From contig JAQFVV010006271.1 in NCBI GenBank assembly GCA_028023455.1, positions 4,673,366 to 4,737,365 of the forward strand: a stretch of DNA of 64,000 nt. Direction: 5' to 3'. This document shows positions 45,831 to 57,070 of this stretch, in pieces. Within the stretch, counting starts at the first letter, position 1. Each line of letters starts with the position of its first letter. Source of the DNA: Epiperipatus broadwayi. Lineage: Eukaryota; Onychophora; Udeonychophora; Euonychophora; Peripatidae. The position numbers and the translations under genes were made by a program. The notes below the pieces were generated by a model, which had not been told where the DNA came from, made no database searches, and saw only the letters and a list, made by a program, of their open reading frames with translations.

Positions 45831-45904
45831 AGACCGTGTTCCATTATGACCTATTGTTAGATCTAGAGAATCCCCTTTGCCAAAATTTTCAAGATTTCTT
45901 CTCA

Positions 45905-47240
45905 AAGTTCTAATTCTTTGGCATCATATCAGACTCAGTCCTTTGACAAGGTTTCTAGACAGTTTGTAGGATTAATCAAGAACAAGAACATTGAAAGAAC
46001 TAACATACTGGTATATTTAAGGTGGAAAGTTTTGTTCATGAATCTACCATGTGAAGAAAAATTGTCTATTGTAAGGAAAGGATTAAAGGTATAAATTAGA
46101 ACAGCTGTTTCTATTGATAGTATAATAGAACTATTAACATTCTGCATCAAAACAACCAATGGTCAATGTAACACAGTATTCTTCCAACAAAACAAGGAAG
46201 GGCTATGGGCTCACTATTGTCTCCCCTGATGAGCAACATTTACATGGAAAAACATAAAACCATTGCCATAAAAATTACTCCATATCCACCTAAAGTTTGG
46301 CTTTGCTATGTGGATGATACATTTGTTGTATGGCCACATGTTAAAGTACTGCTACAACATTTCTGGAAACACATCACCAATTATATCCGCTCCTATTAAA
46401 TTCACAATAAAATCAGAGCAACAACATAAATTGGAAATCATAGATGTTTTTGTGACAAGTATCCCTCATGGTAAAATCAAAACTACAATTTAATGAAAGC
46501 CTACACATACAGGAACATACTATCCTATACGCCAATGACACCAGAAACACAAAACATGCAGTTATACTATCACTATGAAACAGAGCAAATGATGCTTGAT
46601 CAGATATCAGTGATTTGAAAAAAAAATCTATATAGAAGAAACTCTTATGAAAAAGATCTGTTATTAGGAAATTGATAACTTGACAACAAAATGAACCATC
46701 AAGAGAAAAAACAATTATTGATACTGTAGCATACCAATACATTCCAATAATAGCAGACAAATTAAGTAAAATCTGCAATCAGTATAAGATCAGATCAGGG
46801 TTTTCAGAGCTATACAACACTACAAGGAATTGTAACATCTATAAAAGCTAAATTTGAGATACTGAGAAAAAAAGTTTGTCTATGAAATGCCATGCAAATG
46901 TAAATGAGCATATATTGAAGATACCAGTAATCACATTGGAAATTAAACAAACTGATGATTACAAGATAGGAAACAGATGTGTTAAAGGTAGCAGACCATG
47001 TATGTTCCAATAAACTTAAGTTTAATTGGAAAAATACAAAAATATTAGATAGAGAAGAAAAGGTACAATTAAAAAAAATTGAAAAAGTTGCTCACATCAC
47101 AATGACAAAAATCCCATAAACCAATCTACAGTGACTGTATATAATACTCAGAACCCAATAATAAACTTTTTATCTTAGAAAAAAGTGAACAAATCAGGAG
47201 GAACTTCATAGATATGTATAAAAAATGTCTACAGACTTGC
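45905..47240 (+). pseudogene. PLE copy 4 (family PLE-B), YVDD intact
   Basis: Plus strand: VKFLMNLPCEE-like motif A remnant (about 46035), RTAVSIDSIIELLTF, QQNKEGLWAHYCLP (shifted), MGSLLSPLMSNIYMEKHK (46205), VWLCYVDDTFVVWPHVK (intact YVDD box), FTIKSEQQHKLEIIDVF and KPTHTGTYY (thumb). The endonuclease at about 46868-47140 reads VYEMPCKCK then AYIEDTSNHIG (CxC linker; YIG changed to YIE), then FNWKNTKILDREEK. Stops and frameshifts throughout, so it is non-functional. Confidence 0.85.
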
Positions 47241-47244
47241 CTTT

Positions 47245-47462
47245 GACAGGGTGGCTCAGTTGGTCAACATATTATATTTAAATTCAATACTCAAGAATCT
47301 GATGGTTCAGGTTGTGATCCAATGCTAGTAATGTCAATGGTCAGGCATGCAACATCTAAAGAGGGGGGAGAATAATTACTCTCAAAATGTTATGCATGTA
47401 CTAACCTGTTTAATTTTCTATTACTAACAATTGAATGTATTTGAAATATTTAAATAAAGCTA
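47245..47462 (+). mobile_element. tRNA-derived SINE-like unit at the 3' end of PLE copy 4
   Basis: A box in GGTGGCTCAGTTGGTCAA (47250-47267), B box CAGGTTGTGATCC (47308-47320), body GGGAGAATAATTACTCTCAAAA, tail TTTGAAATATTTAAATAAAG. It is the sister of 44420-44653. The bases joining PLE to SINE (CATAGATA..AGACT..TGCCTTTG) are also shared by both copies, so the SINE-like part belongs to, or was copied with, the PLE 3' end. Confidence 0.75.
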
Positions 47463-47599
47463 AATTCTTGTAAAGACTTTCAATATGCATATTAGATGTT
47501 GAAAATAGTCCAATATAAAAATACTAATAGTTGGTTACACCATTGTATGAAAAATTAACTAATTAGATATTTGTCATCAGATTCTTCAGGATTTTGAAT

Positions 47600-49960
47600 T
47601 TAAAAAAAATTATAATTAATGGGAAAAATAAAATTTAATTTTTGAAAAACATATTTTTATGGATTTTTATTTAACTAAAGGTGTGTAAAATTTCCATATG
47701 ATAGTATGAAAGTTTTCAAACATTAAATATAATTAAAAATATTTTTTTAAAAACTAAAAAAATAATAGATAGTGAAGAATAAGATAAAATTTTAATAACA
47801 TTGTACATTTTATTTTTTAATTAGAGTTGTTTTCCTTTTTATCTTCATTTAATAAGAAACAACAAATCAAATCAGTGCAATTAAAAGATTATCTTGTTTT
47901 TTGGAAGTTGATTTTGTTTTTAATTATAAATAAAAGTCAACAGACTTATGTTTTTAAATTCAAGTTGTTGACTTGTTTTTAATCTATGATTAAAGAAATA
48001 ATTGGTTGAACAATTGTATTTATAAAATATTATCTTATTGGTTGTCATAACAATAATCATGTAAGAGACAGATTATAAGTTGCTAGTGGGAAAGATTATT
48101 CTAAATAAATATATGTGGGTGTGTAAATAAGTAATAATTCTGAAATGTATGGAGAGAGGTATTGCTAACTTAACTGATAAAAAGAGTAGTCAAATATTAA
48201 TGTGCTGGCTGAAAAGGATATAGAAATTTAATAACATAACTGTTAAAATGAACAATCAGATCTAAATCCAGCTGTTGAAACACACATTAGAAGTATTCTT
48301 AATTTAATGGTTTAAGAAATAGCAGCCCTAGATCATACCAAGGTATTGAATGAAAAAGCAGATTTGATCATACTTTTAGCATATTATGAGTTTATCCATA
48401 AAATTTTTGTACAATGGAAACCATGTGCTAGTTTCAGCTAAATGCTAAGCATCATCTTTTTTCTTGTATCTTATCTTCACTGGAATAAAAAAATGTAGAG
48501 GAAAATGTATCCCCTAATGCAGTCTGCAATTTTTGCCTTCAACAAAAACAATGAATCTTTATCAACCTGAAAATTAAAGAGGAGAACCAAATGGACAATT
48601 TTGATATTTTTTAATTATCTGTAATTACTATAATCCAGGAAAAAAACACCTCAACCACCTTCAAAAAGAAGATCAATTGAATAGAAAACTGCAAATTGCA
48701 ATTGAAAAATGTTTCATCAACACTAAAACAATGGCTACACATATTATTTTTGTGTATGTACACACTATTTTTATTAATATAAAAATTATCATTGTTTCAC
48801 AAATGTATTCAGTTTTACTTTTCTCTCTGAATTTGACCTCTGCTTAAAATCAAAGATTACTATCTTCGATTTCTGAAAATCTATAACAAACTCTTGGTTA
48901 CTTTTTAAGAAAGAACATAATGAATTTAAAATTAGTCCATAAATAAAATTACTTGATAGGTTAATAAAAAATTATCAAACTGTATATTTTTTAATGAAAT
49001 AGGTGTTTGAAATGTCATACTACAATATCATAGTTGTTTTGTTGTTATAAATAAGATATAAAATAATTGTTTTAAAATATTTTTTCTAGTCTTAATTACT
49101 TTATTTTATCCAATTGTTGTTTCATGCAGTATTTTGTAAATGATCTTAGATCATAACAGCTTAAATTCTTATATTCAGTTTTTTGTTGTTTTTGGTGGTC
49201 TGAAAGAAGCTAATTGTTTATAAGTAATAAAAGTACATGATTATTTTTAAGGTTATTTATGATAAGTTGATTTATTTATTTATTTCCATCTTACAGTAGT
49301 AAATTATAAAGTCATTGCTTACTAAGCTAGATGTGTGCATATCAGCTATTGGGACAATTGATTAATATTTAGTGTTTGGGCATCCAGATGATGATTTTGG
49401 TGATGATTCATGGGTTGGTGCAAAGAAGATATTCTTCAAAGTACATGCACTTCATTGTATTTAGTTTGGTCTCTATTAAATATTAAGTTTACATTTGGCC
49501 AGTACATTAATGGGACTAAGTGGCTAGATCATTGATCATGATCAGCATGTTTTAAAATCCCAGCACATTTTTTTCTATTGTATTCTTATGGATTAGTATT
49601 TAATGTTGTGTATCAAAACAATGGTTTAAATAATTGCCCAATGAGTAAAAGGTTTTATGGTAGCCTGGTCTACAGAAGACCCATTTCAAATCCAGTCACA
49701 AGATTGACTGTGGATTTATTTTAAAAGATCATTCATGATGTTGAATATTTATTACTTTTGGGAAGGGCTAGTCAAATTATAGTTAGCTAAGTGATCTATT
49801 AGAGTGATTTATTATTATTCTCCATTTTGAGAGATTAAATTTTATTTTTTTATTTGAGAATAAAAATACAATTCTTCATATCTTTCATGGTTTAAACTTC
49901 AATTTTATGTACATTTACATATGGCTAATTAATTTAGGACAGTTGATCTTCAAGTGTGTG
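47600..49960. repeat. Segmental duplication, copy 1 (empty sites for families C and E)
   Basis: Collinear with 55640-55722 and 56699-59250: TTATGG(G)TTTTTATTTAAC, CATATGATAGTA, TTTTAATAAC, TGACTTGTTTTTAAT, GAACCAAATGGACAA, TAATTTAGGACAGTTGA and others. Roughly 75-80% identical by eye. No coding motifs. It lacks both insertions present in copy 2. Weak tRNA-like B-box motifs occur near 49540 and 49670. Confidence 0.75.
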
Positions 49961-50591
49961 TGATCTTTATCTCAAGCTTAACACTTGTAATTTCCTTTAG
50001 TGATACAATTGGTGCCCCTACTGAGGGCACAATGATGACTATGTTCTGATAGTAAATGACAACTTAACTTGAATTTCATAAATGCCACAAAAAAGAAAAT
50101 TGTGTATTCTGATTTAGAATTAATTTAAACACATTACTGTGAAATTTGAGAAGAGTATAGAGGATGACTGTTATAATACATTAAAAATATTAATGTTTAT
50201 TTAGCAAGTTCATATTTAAAGTTGAACAGATAATCAAGCCATAAATTCGATGATTGCTTTTGAGTTTTTGACTGTTGAAATTTGTTTAGATATATTTTCT
50301 ATTTTCATGATGGATGGAGTATTTTATTGTTGGCTTGAGAATGCAGTGTTTTCACACAACACCATTGGAGTGTTCTTTAAGAATTACTCCACATTGCAGA
50401 TTTGCAGGATTTTTGATTGTTTATCCTGGTTAAATTAACATAGTTCTGCCAGGATCTTCAGCTTTTAACCCTCCAAGAAAGGCAGCCTTGCATAGTTTAT
50501 ATTTTCCCTTGCCTAAGAATCATAGAAGCAGAGCTTTGCAAATATTTTGCATATATATTCGCAATCAATCTTTTCATTTTTTATTACTAAT

Positions 50592-51100
50592 TAACCACTA
50601 TCTCCCCAGTGAGATTTTCTATTTTCATCATAATAAAAAATTAGTTATATATTTATGTTTTGTAAATCAATAGGTAAGATTCCTATATAAATTCACAAAC
50701 CATGAGATAATATTCTTTGGTTTTGTGATTTATATCAATTTAATTTAAAGTTTATTGCGGGCGTATTTGTTTGAATTTTAGTTTTTTTTTTTTTTTTGTT
50801 GTTTTTTTTATAAAGTGAGAAGAAATGAAATAGACAGATCGAAGAACCGATCTTCGTTTCATGTGTTTTAGGTACGGTAATTCGAACCACTATCTGCCCG
50901 CAGTGAGATTTGTCTATTTTCAGTCATAATAAAAAAATTAGTTATATATTTTATGTTTTGTAAATCAATAGGTAAGATTCCATATATAAATGTCACAAAC
51001 CATGAGATAATATTCGTGTGTCATGTTTGTGGATTTATATCAATTTAATTAAATTTATTCGGCGTATTTGTTTGAATTTTAGTTTTTTAAAATTGTACAA
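50592..51100. repeat. About 200 bp direct duplication (50592-50800 and 50884-51100)
   Basis: Both copies read AACCACTATCT..CAGTGAGATT, TTAGTTATATAT, GTAAATCAATAGGTAAGATT, ACCATGAGATAATATTC, GGCGTATTTGTTTGAATTTTAG. They differ mainly by 1-3 base indels rather than substitutions. The left TIR of the next element lies between them. Confidence 0.8.
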
Positions 51101-52667
51101 ATCGTTTAAAAATACTGATCAAAATCACATTCCTTTGATCAATTTTAATTAAAATCTAAATTACACAAATGTACAGATAATTAAATTGTATTCGAAATTA
51201 GATAAGAAATGTAGATTTGTAATTACCGTGTCAATTTAAAAATTGCGTATTAAAGTAAAAGGACAATGGGGGATAATTAATGTTGTATGGTCAAGCTGGA
51301 TGGCTGGAAGCTAGAGAAAGTAGGAGGAGCTGAAACACAAAAACCAGGCGGAAAGGTCAATCGTGGCCATCTTAGAGAGAAAACTTATTCTAACTTTTGA
51401 CGTGGTTGAGAGAGGTAGTCTTAAGACAGCACTGCAGCTGCTAGAGTAATTCCTAGAACTTTGTTAAGAAGCTCACCTGTAAACCGCAATGCCAAAAATT
51501 TAATAACTGTACCGGTATAAATCCACCACGCTTACTCATACACAGTACCCGAGTTCAAACCCAATCCGCGTTTAAGAATAAATTCCAAAACGCCAACTGA
51601 ATTCAAACCCAAACCCCGGTATGACCAACCGATGATGACTTTATAACAGCATGGGGTTATCCCTTTTCTAGCTCAGCTCAGAACATAGACAAATTCTTAC
51701 AGTTAATGATATATATATATTTATTATACTCTAGATATTGGAACGGTCATTCATGTAACGTATATATTTAAGTTGCCAATACAGACAGTAAGTGGCTACC
51801 TAGACTTAGAGAGTAATAAGGTGGAGGACACAAAAAGTAGATTAAATAAAGTGTTTAATAAGAACAATTAGAAAACATATAAATATAGCGTTCAACAGTA
51901 CGGTAAGACTTCCATGAATCCTCTTGTATTTAGCTACTAGTCTTTAACAATCATTTTATCTCGTGAACAAACTCATGCCAATAGCTGTGTAGTTAAATGA
52001 TTGACGGGTGGCTAAGAGAATCAGAGTATTTGAGCATTGAAAAGATATTTATCAAAAGGGTTTTATTAACTTATTTTATTCGAATAGACTCGAGCCGTTA
52101 CGTAGATGGACAGTTGGAAGTGGTTTTATATAAATACGGCATGGAAGATAGATGTACTGGTGGTTGCCTATATTCAAAAGCCCTACAGTAATCACTTGCG
52201 GTGCATTAACGGAATACCGGGCGGCTTGTACTTTGACAAGGCTTAGTGCCCCCAAGTAGCTCCGGGACACGACAACCAGCCGGGATCATTTCGAACCCGG
52301 TGATCCAAGAGATAACCTGGGAAAGAAACTGCTTTCAATCCCCAATGGTAGAATGGCGAGACGCTAACTTCAGCGAAGGGAAGGCATTGCCACAGACATC
52401 AAGGACGAGTACTTGAAGTGGATTTTTAAAAGAAATTATACAAAACCTGGAATCTATTTGTCTGTTTCTACGCCACCGGCTGAGATCCTTATCCCAATAA
52501 AATATAGCGGAATTAAACTGACCGCGAGAACAATAATTAATTAAATTTACTCTGAGACCCTTAACCCTCCAGGTTGACAGGCGGTAGCGATAGTATTAAA
52601 TCATACAGTGAGTTATTTCTCATATCATACATGAAACGAAGATCGGTTCTTCGATCTGTCTGTTTCA
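50826..52667. mobile_element. Non-autonomous DNA element with 39 bp palindromic TIRs
   Basis: TGAAATAGACAGATCGAAGA at 50826 continues to TTTCATGT at 50864; the inverse copy lies at 52629-52667 with one mismatch. Each TIR is itself a near-palindrome (TGAAA..TTTCA outer, AGATCG..CGATCT inner) and could form a hairpin. The 1.8 kb interior has no transposase motif. Parts at 51290-51700 and 52190-52400 are distinctly GC-richer than the surroundings. Target duplication not clear. Confidence 0.75.
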
Positions 52668-53215
52668 ATATTTTATATTGAGGATTGTTGTACTTAAACT
52701 TTCTAAATTGAGGTAGACTTTTTGACATTAATTATGCATTGTATACTTATAGCCCAGTGATCAGATACTGTATCTATCCCGAAATTGCAAGTCACTATGC
52801 ATTATTTTGCTGTTAGATTCTCAGATCTTTAAAAAACGATTTTGATAAATTGTTCTTGATATGAGCTTGTGTTTGTGTACATATATGTAATTATGACAAA
52901 AAAATACAATAAAAATGGAAATTGGTCACACACACATGAATAGGATACAATTGAAGAAAAATCAGATATTGTGACAATAAAGTTGATAGAAAAGCAGATT
53001 AGGGGTAATAATAAAATAGTATTTGTATTAGGTAAGGTGAAATATGAGTTCATGGAAGAGAAGTTATTTTAAGCTTATTTATGAGATAAATTTTAAAGTT
53101 CAGATTTGTACACCCTGTGTAAAAATAATTCATTACATTTTTTTAAGAATAAAAGTCTATAGTAGAAACATATATTCTCACAAGAAAAAAAGTTAAAAAG
53201 ATTGAAGAACATGAT
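52668..53215. other. Unclassified AT-rich sequence
   Basis: No motif or repeat recognised. Confidence 0.5.
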
Positions 53216-53219
53216 TTAA

Positions 53220-53760
53220 AAAAAATGACCAGCAACCAATGGAAGAAATTCAGGAAAATAGAGTAGATTTCCATGTTATACCAATAATTAGAAATGTTTA
53301 AAGAAAAGAATAAAAAAACAACAATAATAAGATAATAATAAACAATGATATGAAGAGAGTAAAGAAAGAAAAGAAGAGAATAAAAAGTACCAACAAACAT
53401 GTGAAGATAATAACAAGGAGAAGAAGAGAATACAAAAGAATTTTACAAAATGAAGTTGATAATAAACAAAGAGAAGTAGAGAATAAGAATACAAAGAAAA
53501 AGAATGTAAGTATAAAAAGAAAGATGAACAATGAGATGATGATGATAAACAGAGAGAAGAAGATAATAAAAACTTACAAATATTAGAGGATAATATAAAG
53601 AATCAACAATGAAAAGCAAAAAATAGAAAAACAACAGAAAAAAGATTGAAAGAAATAAAAGCAAATATACTACAGAAAATTGATGAAAACAGAAAAAGTA
53701 TGGGTACTGAAATTGCAGACCAAATGAAATAAATTAAAGAAGTCCTGAATAAACTGAGAC
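53220..53760 (+). other. Purine-rich, Lys/Glu-coding tract (possible retroelement gag N-terminus)
   Basis: Strong purine bias on the plus strand and irregularly repeated AATAAAAA..GAGAAGA units; the translation alternates K, R, E and N (e.g. KEKKRIKSTNKH, NKQREVENKNTKK). It may be coiled-coil coding DNA decayed by stops, or a purine-rich simple-repeat tract. Its position upstream of the gag-like relic at 54.5 kb makes the former possible. Confidence 0.3.
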
Positions 53761-54056
53761 AAAACAAAAAAAAAACATCATATGAAAAAAGTATATATAA
53801 GAAGTAATGGGCAATAAAATTTGCCAGATGAACAGAAATATTATCTGTGAGTAATAAAAATCAGCAATGCCTGGAATTGGTATCAAAGTCTATAGTGGAC
53901 ATGGCTAATCGAATTAAATTTCTGCTAGTCAGTTATGATGATAGAATTCAAAGAATGGTAAAACAATTGGAGGAAGACCATTGACAAAATGGTCTAACCA
54001 AAAGAAAAATTGCTGGGTATAGATGAAAAAAAAAGAAATTGAAAATACAAAGATGC

Positions 54057-54395
54057 ACTTTATGCAAAAAAGTGAAGCTTATTATTAGTAAACAATTATA
54101 TAGCTGAGAGCTTTCAGAGAACATAAGTCTCCATATTCATAGCCTACCTTAAGCAAAGTTTAGCAGAAATTTATGCAAAATTTATGCAAAGTTTTCTTTC
54201 ATAAAAACCATTTTCTGCAGATTGCAAATCATGATTGTTTTTGGTTTATTGCACAGTTGGCATTTGTAATAAAGTATGTCTCCTTAATCTTTCGTTTCAT
54301 ATCATTACATTCAGTGCATACACTTAAGTTCTCTGAAAGCACTCAGCTATATAATTCTTTGCTAATAATGAGCTTCACTTTTTGTGTAAAGCCCA
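54057..54395. mobile_element. MITE with about 65 bp terminal inverted repeats
   Basis: AAAAAGTGAAGCTTATTATT..ATAGCTGAG..GCTTTCAGAGAAC at about 54066-54121 is inverted at 54326-54388. Interior about 200 bp, non-coding apart from a fortuitous open frame (54173-54427). It separates the purine-rich tract from the gag-like relic. Confidence 0.75.
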
Positions 54396-54479
54396 ATCAA
54401 AACTTACCACTCAAAGATGAAGTATAAAACAAGTATTTTACTTCAAAGATAGAGGAAGTAAAAATAGAGAGTCTTTATA

Positions 54480-54960
54480 CAAACAAAATACCTGAAATTG
54501 TAAACCAGTTTTTTAAACTAAGAATTTTTTCAGGAAATTTTATTGTGGATAGTCTGGAAAGATATGTCAGCATTAATGCGATGACTGAAGCTGAAAAGAT
54601 AGCAATAGCTTGTATCCATCTTCAAGGTGCATGCCAGTCATGGTAAGATTTGCTATTCATCCACTCTCACCATTTATTGAGTTCAAGCATGCAATAATGA
54701 AGTCAAACTGTAGTGAGGATTATCACAAAGGTTGTTAACATAAAGTATCACAAGAGAACTGTTCTCCCAGTAAATTCTACACTTCATTTTTAGAAAGCAA
54801 GTAGCAAAATTGTGAGGACTTACTGCAGATTCTCTCTTAGAATTACAAATAATACAAATATTGAAACATAACTTTTCAAGCTATATTGAAAGGATGTTAA
54901 TTGGAAATGACATATGTTCATTTGAGCAAGGGACTGAAGTATTAACTGCATTTCATAGCA
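54480..54960 (+). pseudogene. LTR-retrotransposon gag-like relic
   Basis: Reads LRIFSGNFIVDSLERYVSI, then MTEAEKIAIACIHLQGACQSW and a stop immediately after the tryptophan. The 'F.G......LE.Y', then 'EK...A...L.G.A..W' layout is the capsid signature of Ty3-type Gag. Downstream sequence has many stops. No pol follows within the window. Confidence 0.5.
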
Positions 54961-55640
54961 GCAAACCAGCATATACTGAAAATGAAGGGGTATTTAATCC
55001 TATCACAATTTGATATATAGAGAATATAATGAGCGACATATAAATGCTAATCAATATTGGAAGTGAAAATTAAAGACACCATTATGGTATTATAACAAAA
55101 GAAATGAAGTGCCACCATGGAAAATAATGAGGACTAGTTCAACTGGTGACATAAATAGTCCTACCAGAAACTAAATAGATAGAACATCCAAATGTAGACC
55201 AAATATTTATGAAGGAAATTCTCATCAGAAATATTGTTCTTCGTCCCATGTTAGAACACAAATAATTGGACAAACCAGAAGAATATCACCTTATAACACA
55301 GAGAGTTCTCATCAGAGAAGTGATCATGATCCTTAGTATTATAAAGCAGGATGAAGTTATTCTTATGACAAAAAAAAATAATAATAATTATGAAATTGAA
55401 ACTGAGGAAAAAAGATATTTTGAAAAAATTGAAGGTAAATATTATAAATTATTATAGCATCACCTATAGTGATGATGGTGGAAGGTCATATTCTTCTGGA
55501 CATAGAAAAGCAGTATGTTCATGATCCTCCACTGTATTAATTCTACAATGCTCTCACCTAAGATTTGTAAACAATTTGTTACATAGCTGAAATAAAACAA
55601 TTAATTAAAACTTTGGCAGCAGATACCTCAGCTTTGAGAT
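54961..55640. other. Unclassified, possibly decayed gag continuation
   Basis: An open frame at 55266-55457 shows no known motif. Nothing else recognised. Confidence 0.35.
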
Positions 55641-55722
55641 TAAAAATTGTTTAATTAAGGGGAAAACAAAATGTAATTTTTCAATACATAGTTTTATGGG
55701 TTTTTATTTAACCAAATGCTTT

Positions 55723-56698
55723 AAGCTGTTGCACATGCGCTTTGCAGATTTTTACGATAAATGACTGAATACTAACACTTCAATCACATGATAATGTCTT
55801 TGGGAAAAGATAGAATGGCCATTTATCTTTTCGAACCCAAACACTTTTGTATGGGCAAATCTTAAGTGGCTGAAAGTGAAAGTGTGAAGATATTAAATAA
55901 TCACCTTAAATGACTTTTACATGCTTGAATAAATGACACTGGTGAAATTTACTAGAATTTACAATACATCATTCTTATTTGAAATTAAATGTATGTAAAT
56001 AAATCAATTATTTTATATAGTGTGATGTTTATAAACTGTGATAGTTAAACAGCATTAAGCTGTTGCACCTGCACTTTGCAGATTTTAACAAGCATGTAAA
56101 ATTAATTTAAAGTGATTATTTAATATCTTCACACTTTCACTTTCAGACACTTAAGATTTTCCCATACAAAAGTGTTTGGGTTTGAAAAGATAGATGGCCA
56201 TTCCATCTTTTTCCAAAGACTTTATCATGTGTTTGAAGTATTAGTATTCAGTCATTTATTGTTAAAATATGCAAAGCGCATGTGCAACAACTTAATGCTG
56301 TTTAACTATTACAGTTTATAAACATCACGCTATATAAAATAATTGATTTATTTACATACATTTAATTTTAAATAAGAATGATGTATCGTAAATTCTAGTA
56401 ATTTTCACCAGCGTCATTCATTCAAGCATGTAAAAGTAATTTAAAGTGATTATTTAATATCTTCATGCTTTCACTTTCAGACACTTAATATTTGCCCGTA
56501 CAAAAGCGTTTGGGTTCGAAAAAATAGATGACCATTCTATCTTTCCCAAAAACTTTATCATGTGTTTGAAGTGTTAGTATTCAGTCATTTATTATTAAAA
56601 TCTGTAAAGTGCACATGCAACAGCTTAATGCTTTCTAACTATTACAGTTTATAAACATCACGCTATATAAAATAATTGATTTATTTAACTAAATGCTT
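55723..56698. mobile_element. Family E insertion: about 335 bp units, one direct and about two inverted, with an 18 bp TSD
   Basis: Flanked by TTATTTAAC(C/T)AAATGCTT at 55705-55722 and 56681-56698, one mismatch. First unit direct (55722-56053, starts TAAGCTGTTGCAC); after about 30 bases of a second direct start the sequence flips at about 56085 into inverted tandem units (AAGCATGTAAAA at 56087 and 56423, period 336). The paralogous site near 47662-47680 has no insertion. No ORF and no hammerhead core found on either strand. Confidence 0.8.
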
Positions 56699-56814
56699 GT
56701 AAAATGCACATATGATAGTATAAAAATTATCAAACATTAATTATATTTAAGAGTATTTTTAAAAGAAAATAAAAAAATAAAATAGAAAAAAAAAACAAAA
56801 TAAGATTTTAATAA

Positions 56815-57070
56815 ACAGTGAGGATTGCCAATTCCTCTACAAGCTTTATGATAAATGCTTACCCTGCCACCTCTCTGAGGAGTGCCAAAGCACGAAACCA
56901 TGGTCAAGGGTTTGGGGAGGGGTTCCTGACAGAGATATTTTAAGTGCTGGCTCTGGCTAAGCATTTATCATAAAGCTTGTAGAGGAATTGGCAATCCTCA
57001 CTGTTTATAACTTACAAGCTTAAGAGATAGGGTCATGTGATCTATGAATTGATCTATGACTCTTATTTTG
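56815..57070 (+). mobile_element. Transposed family C retrozyme-like copy with 13 bp TSD
   Basis: AAGATTTTAATAA at 56802-56814 is repeated at 57071-57083. The inserted 256 bp begins with a roughly 45 bp inverted copy of the unit start (CAGTGAGGATTGCCAATTCC..), then the hammerhead, GCATTTATCATAA, the AAGCTTGTAGAGG hairpin and the start of the next unit, ending CTTATTTTG. It contains less than one full unit. The homologous site near 47781-47800 (AAGATAAAATTTTAATAAC) is empty, so the insertion post-dates the segmental duplication. Confidence 0.88.
56861..56921 (+). ncRNA. Type I hammerhead ribozyme, family C copy 4
   Basis: Core CTGAGGA (56875-56881), GTGC-CAAA-GCAC, GAAA, ACC-AT-GGT, predicted cleavage after C56905. 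Stem I pairs CCTCT with the strand after the site (AAGGG, one mismatch) and ACCC with GGGG beyond an internal loop. Intact core in a single transposed copy. Confidence 0.9.

Noticed and set aside
54173-54427. 84-codon open frame
   Set aside because: Spans the interior and right TIR of a MITE; no motif.
55723-56698. Hammerhead in family E (CTGAATA, CTGAAAG motifs)
   Set aside because: Neither motif matches CTGANGA and no helix II or III can be built.
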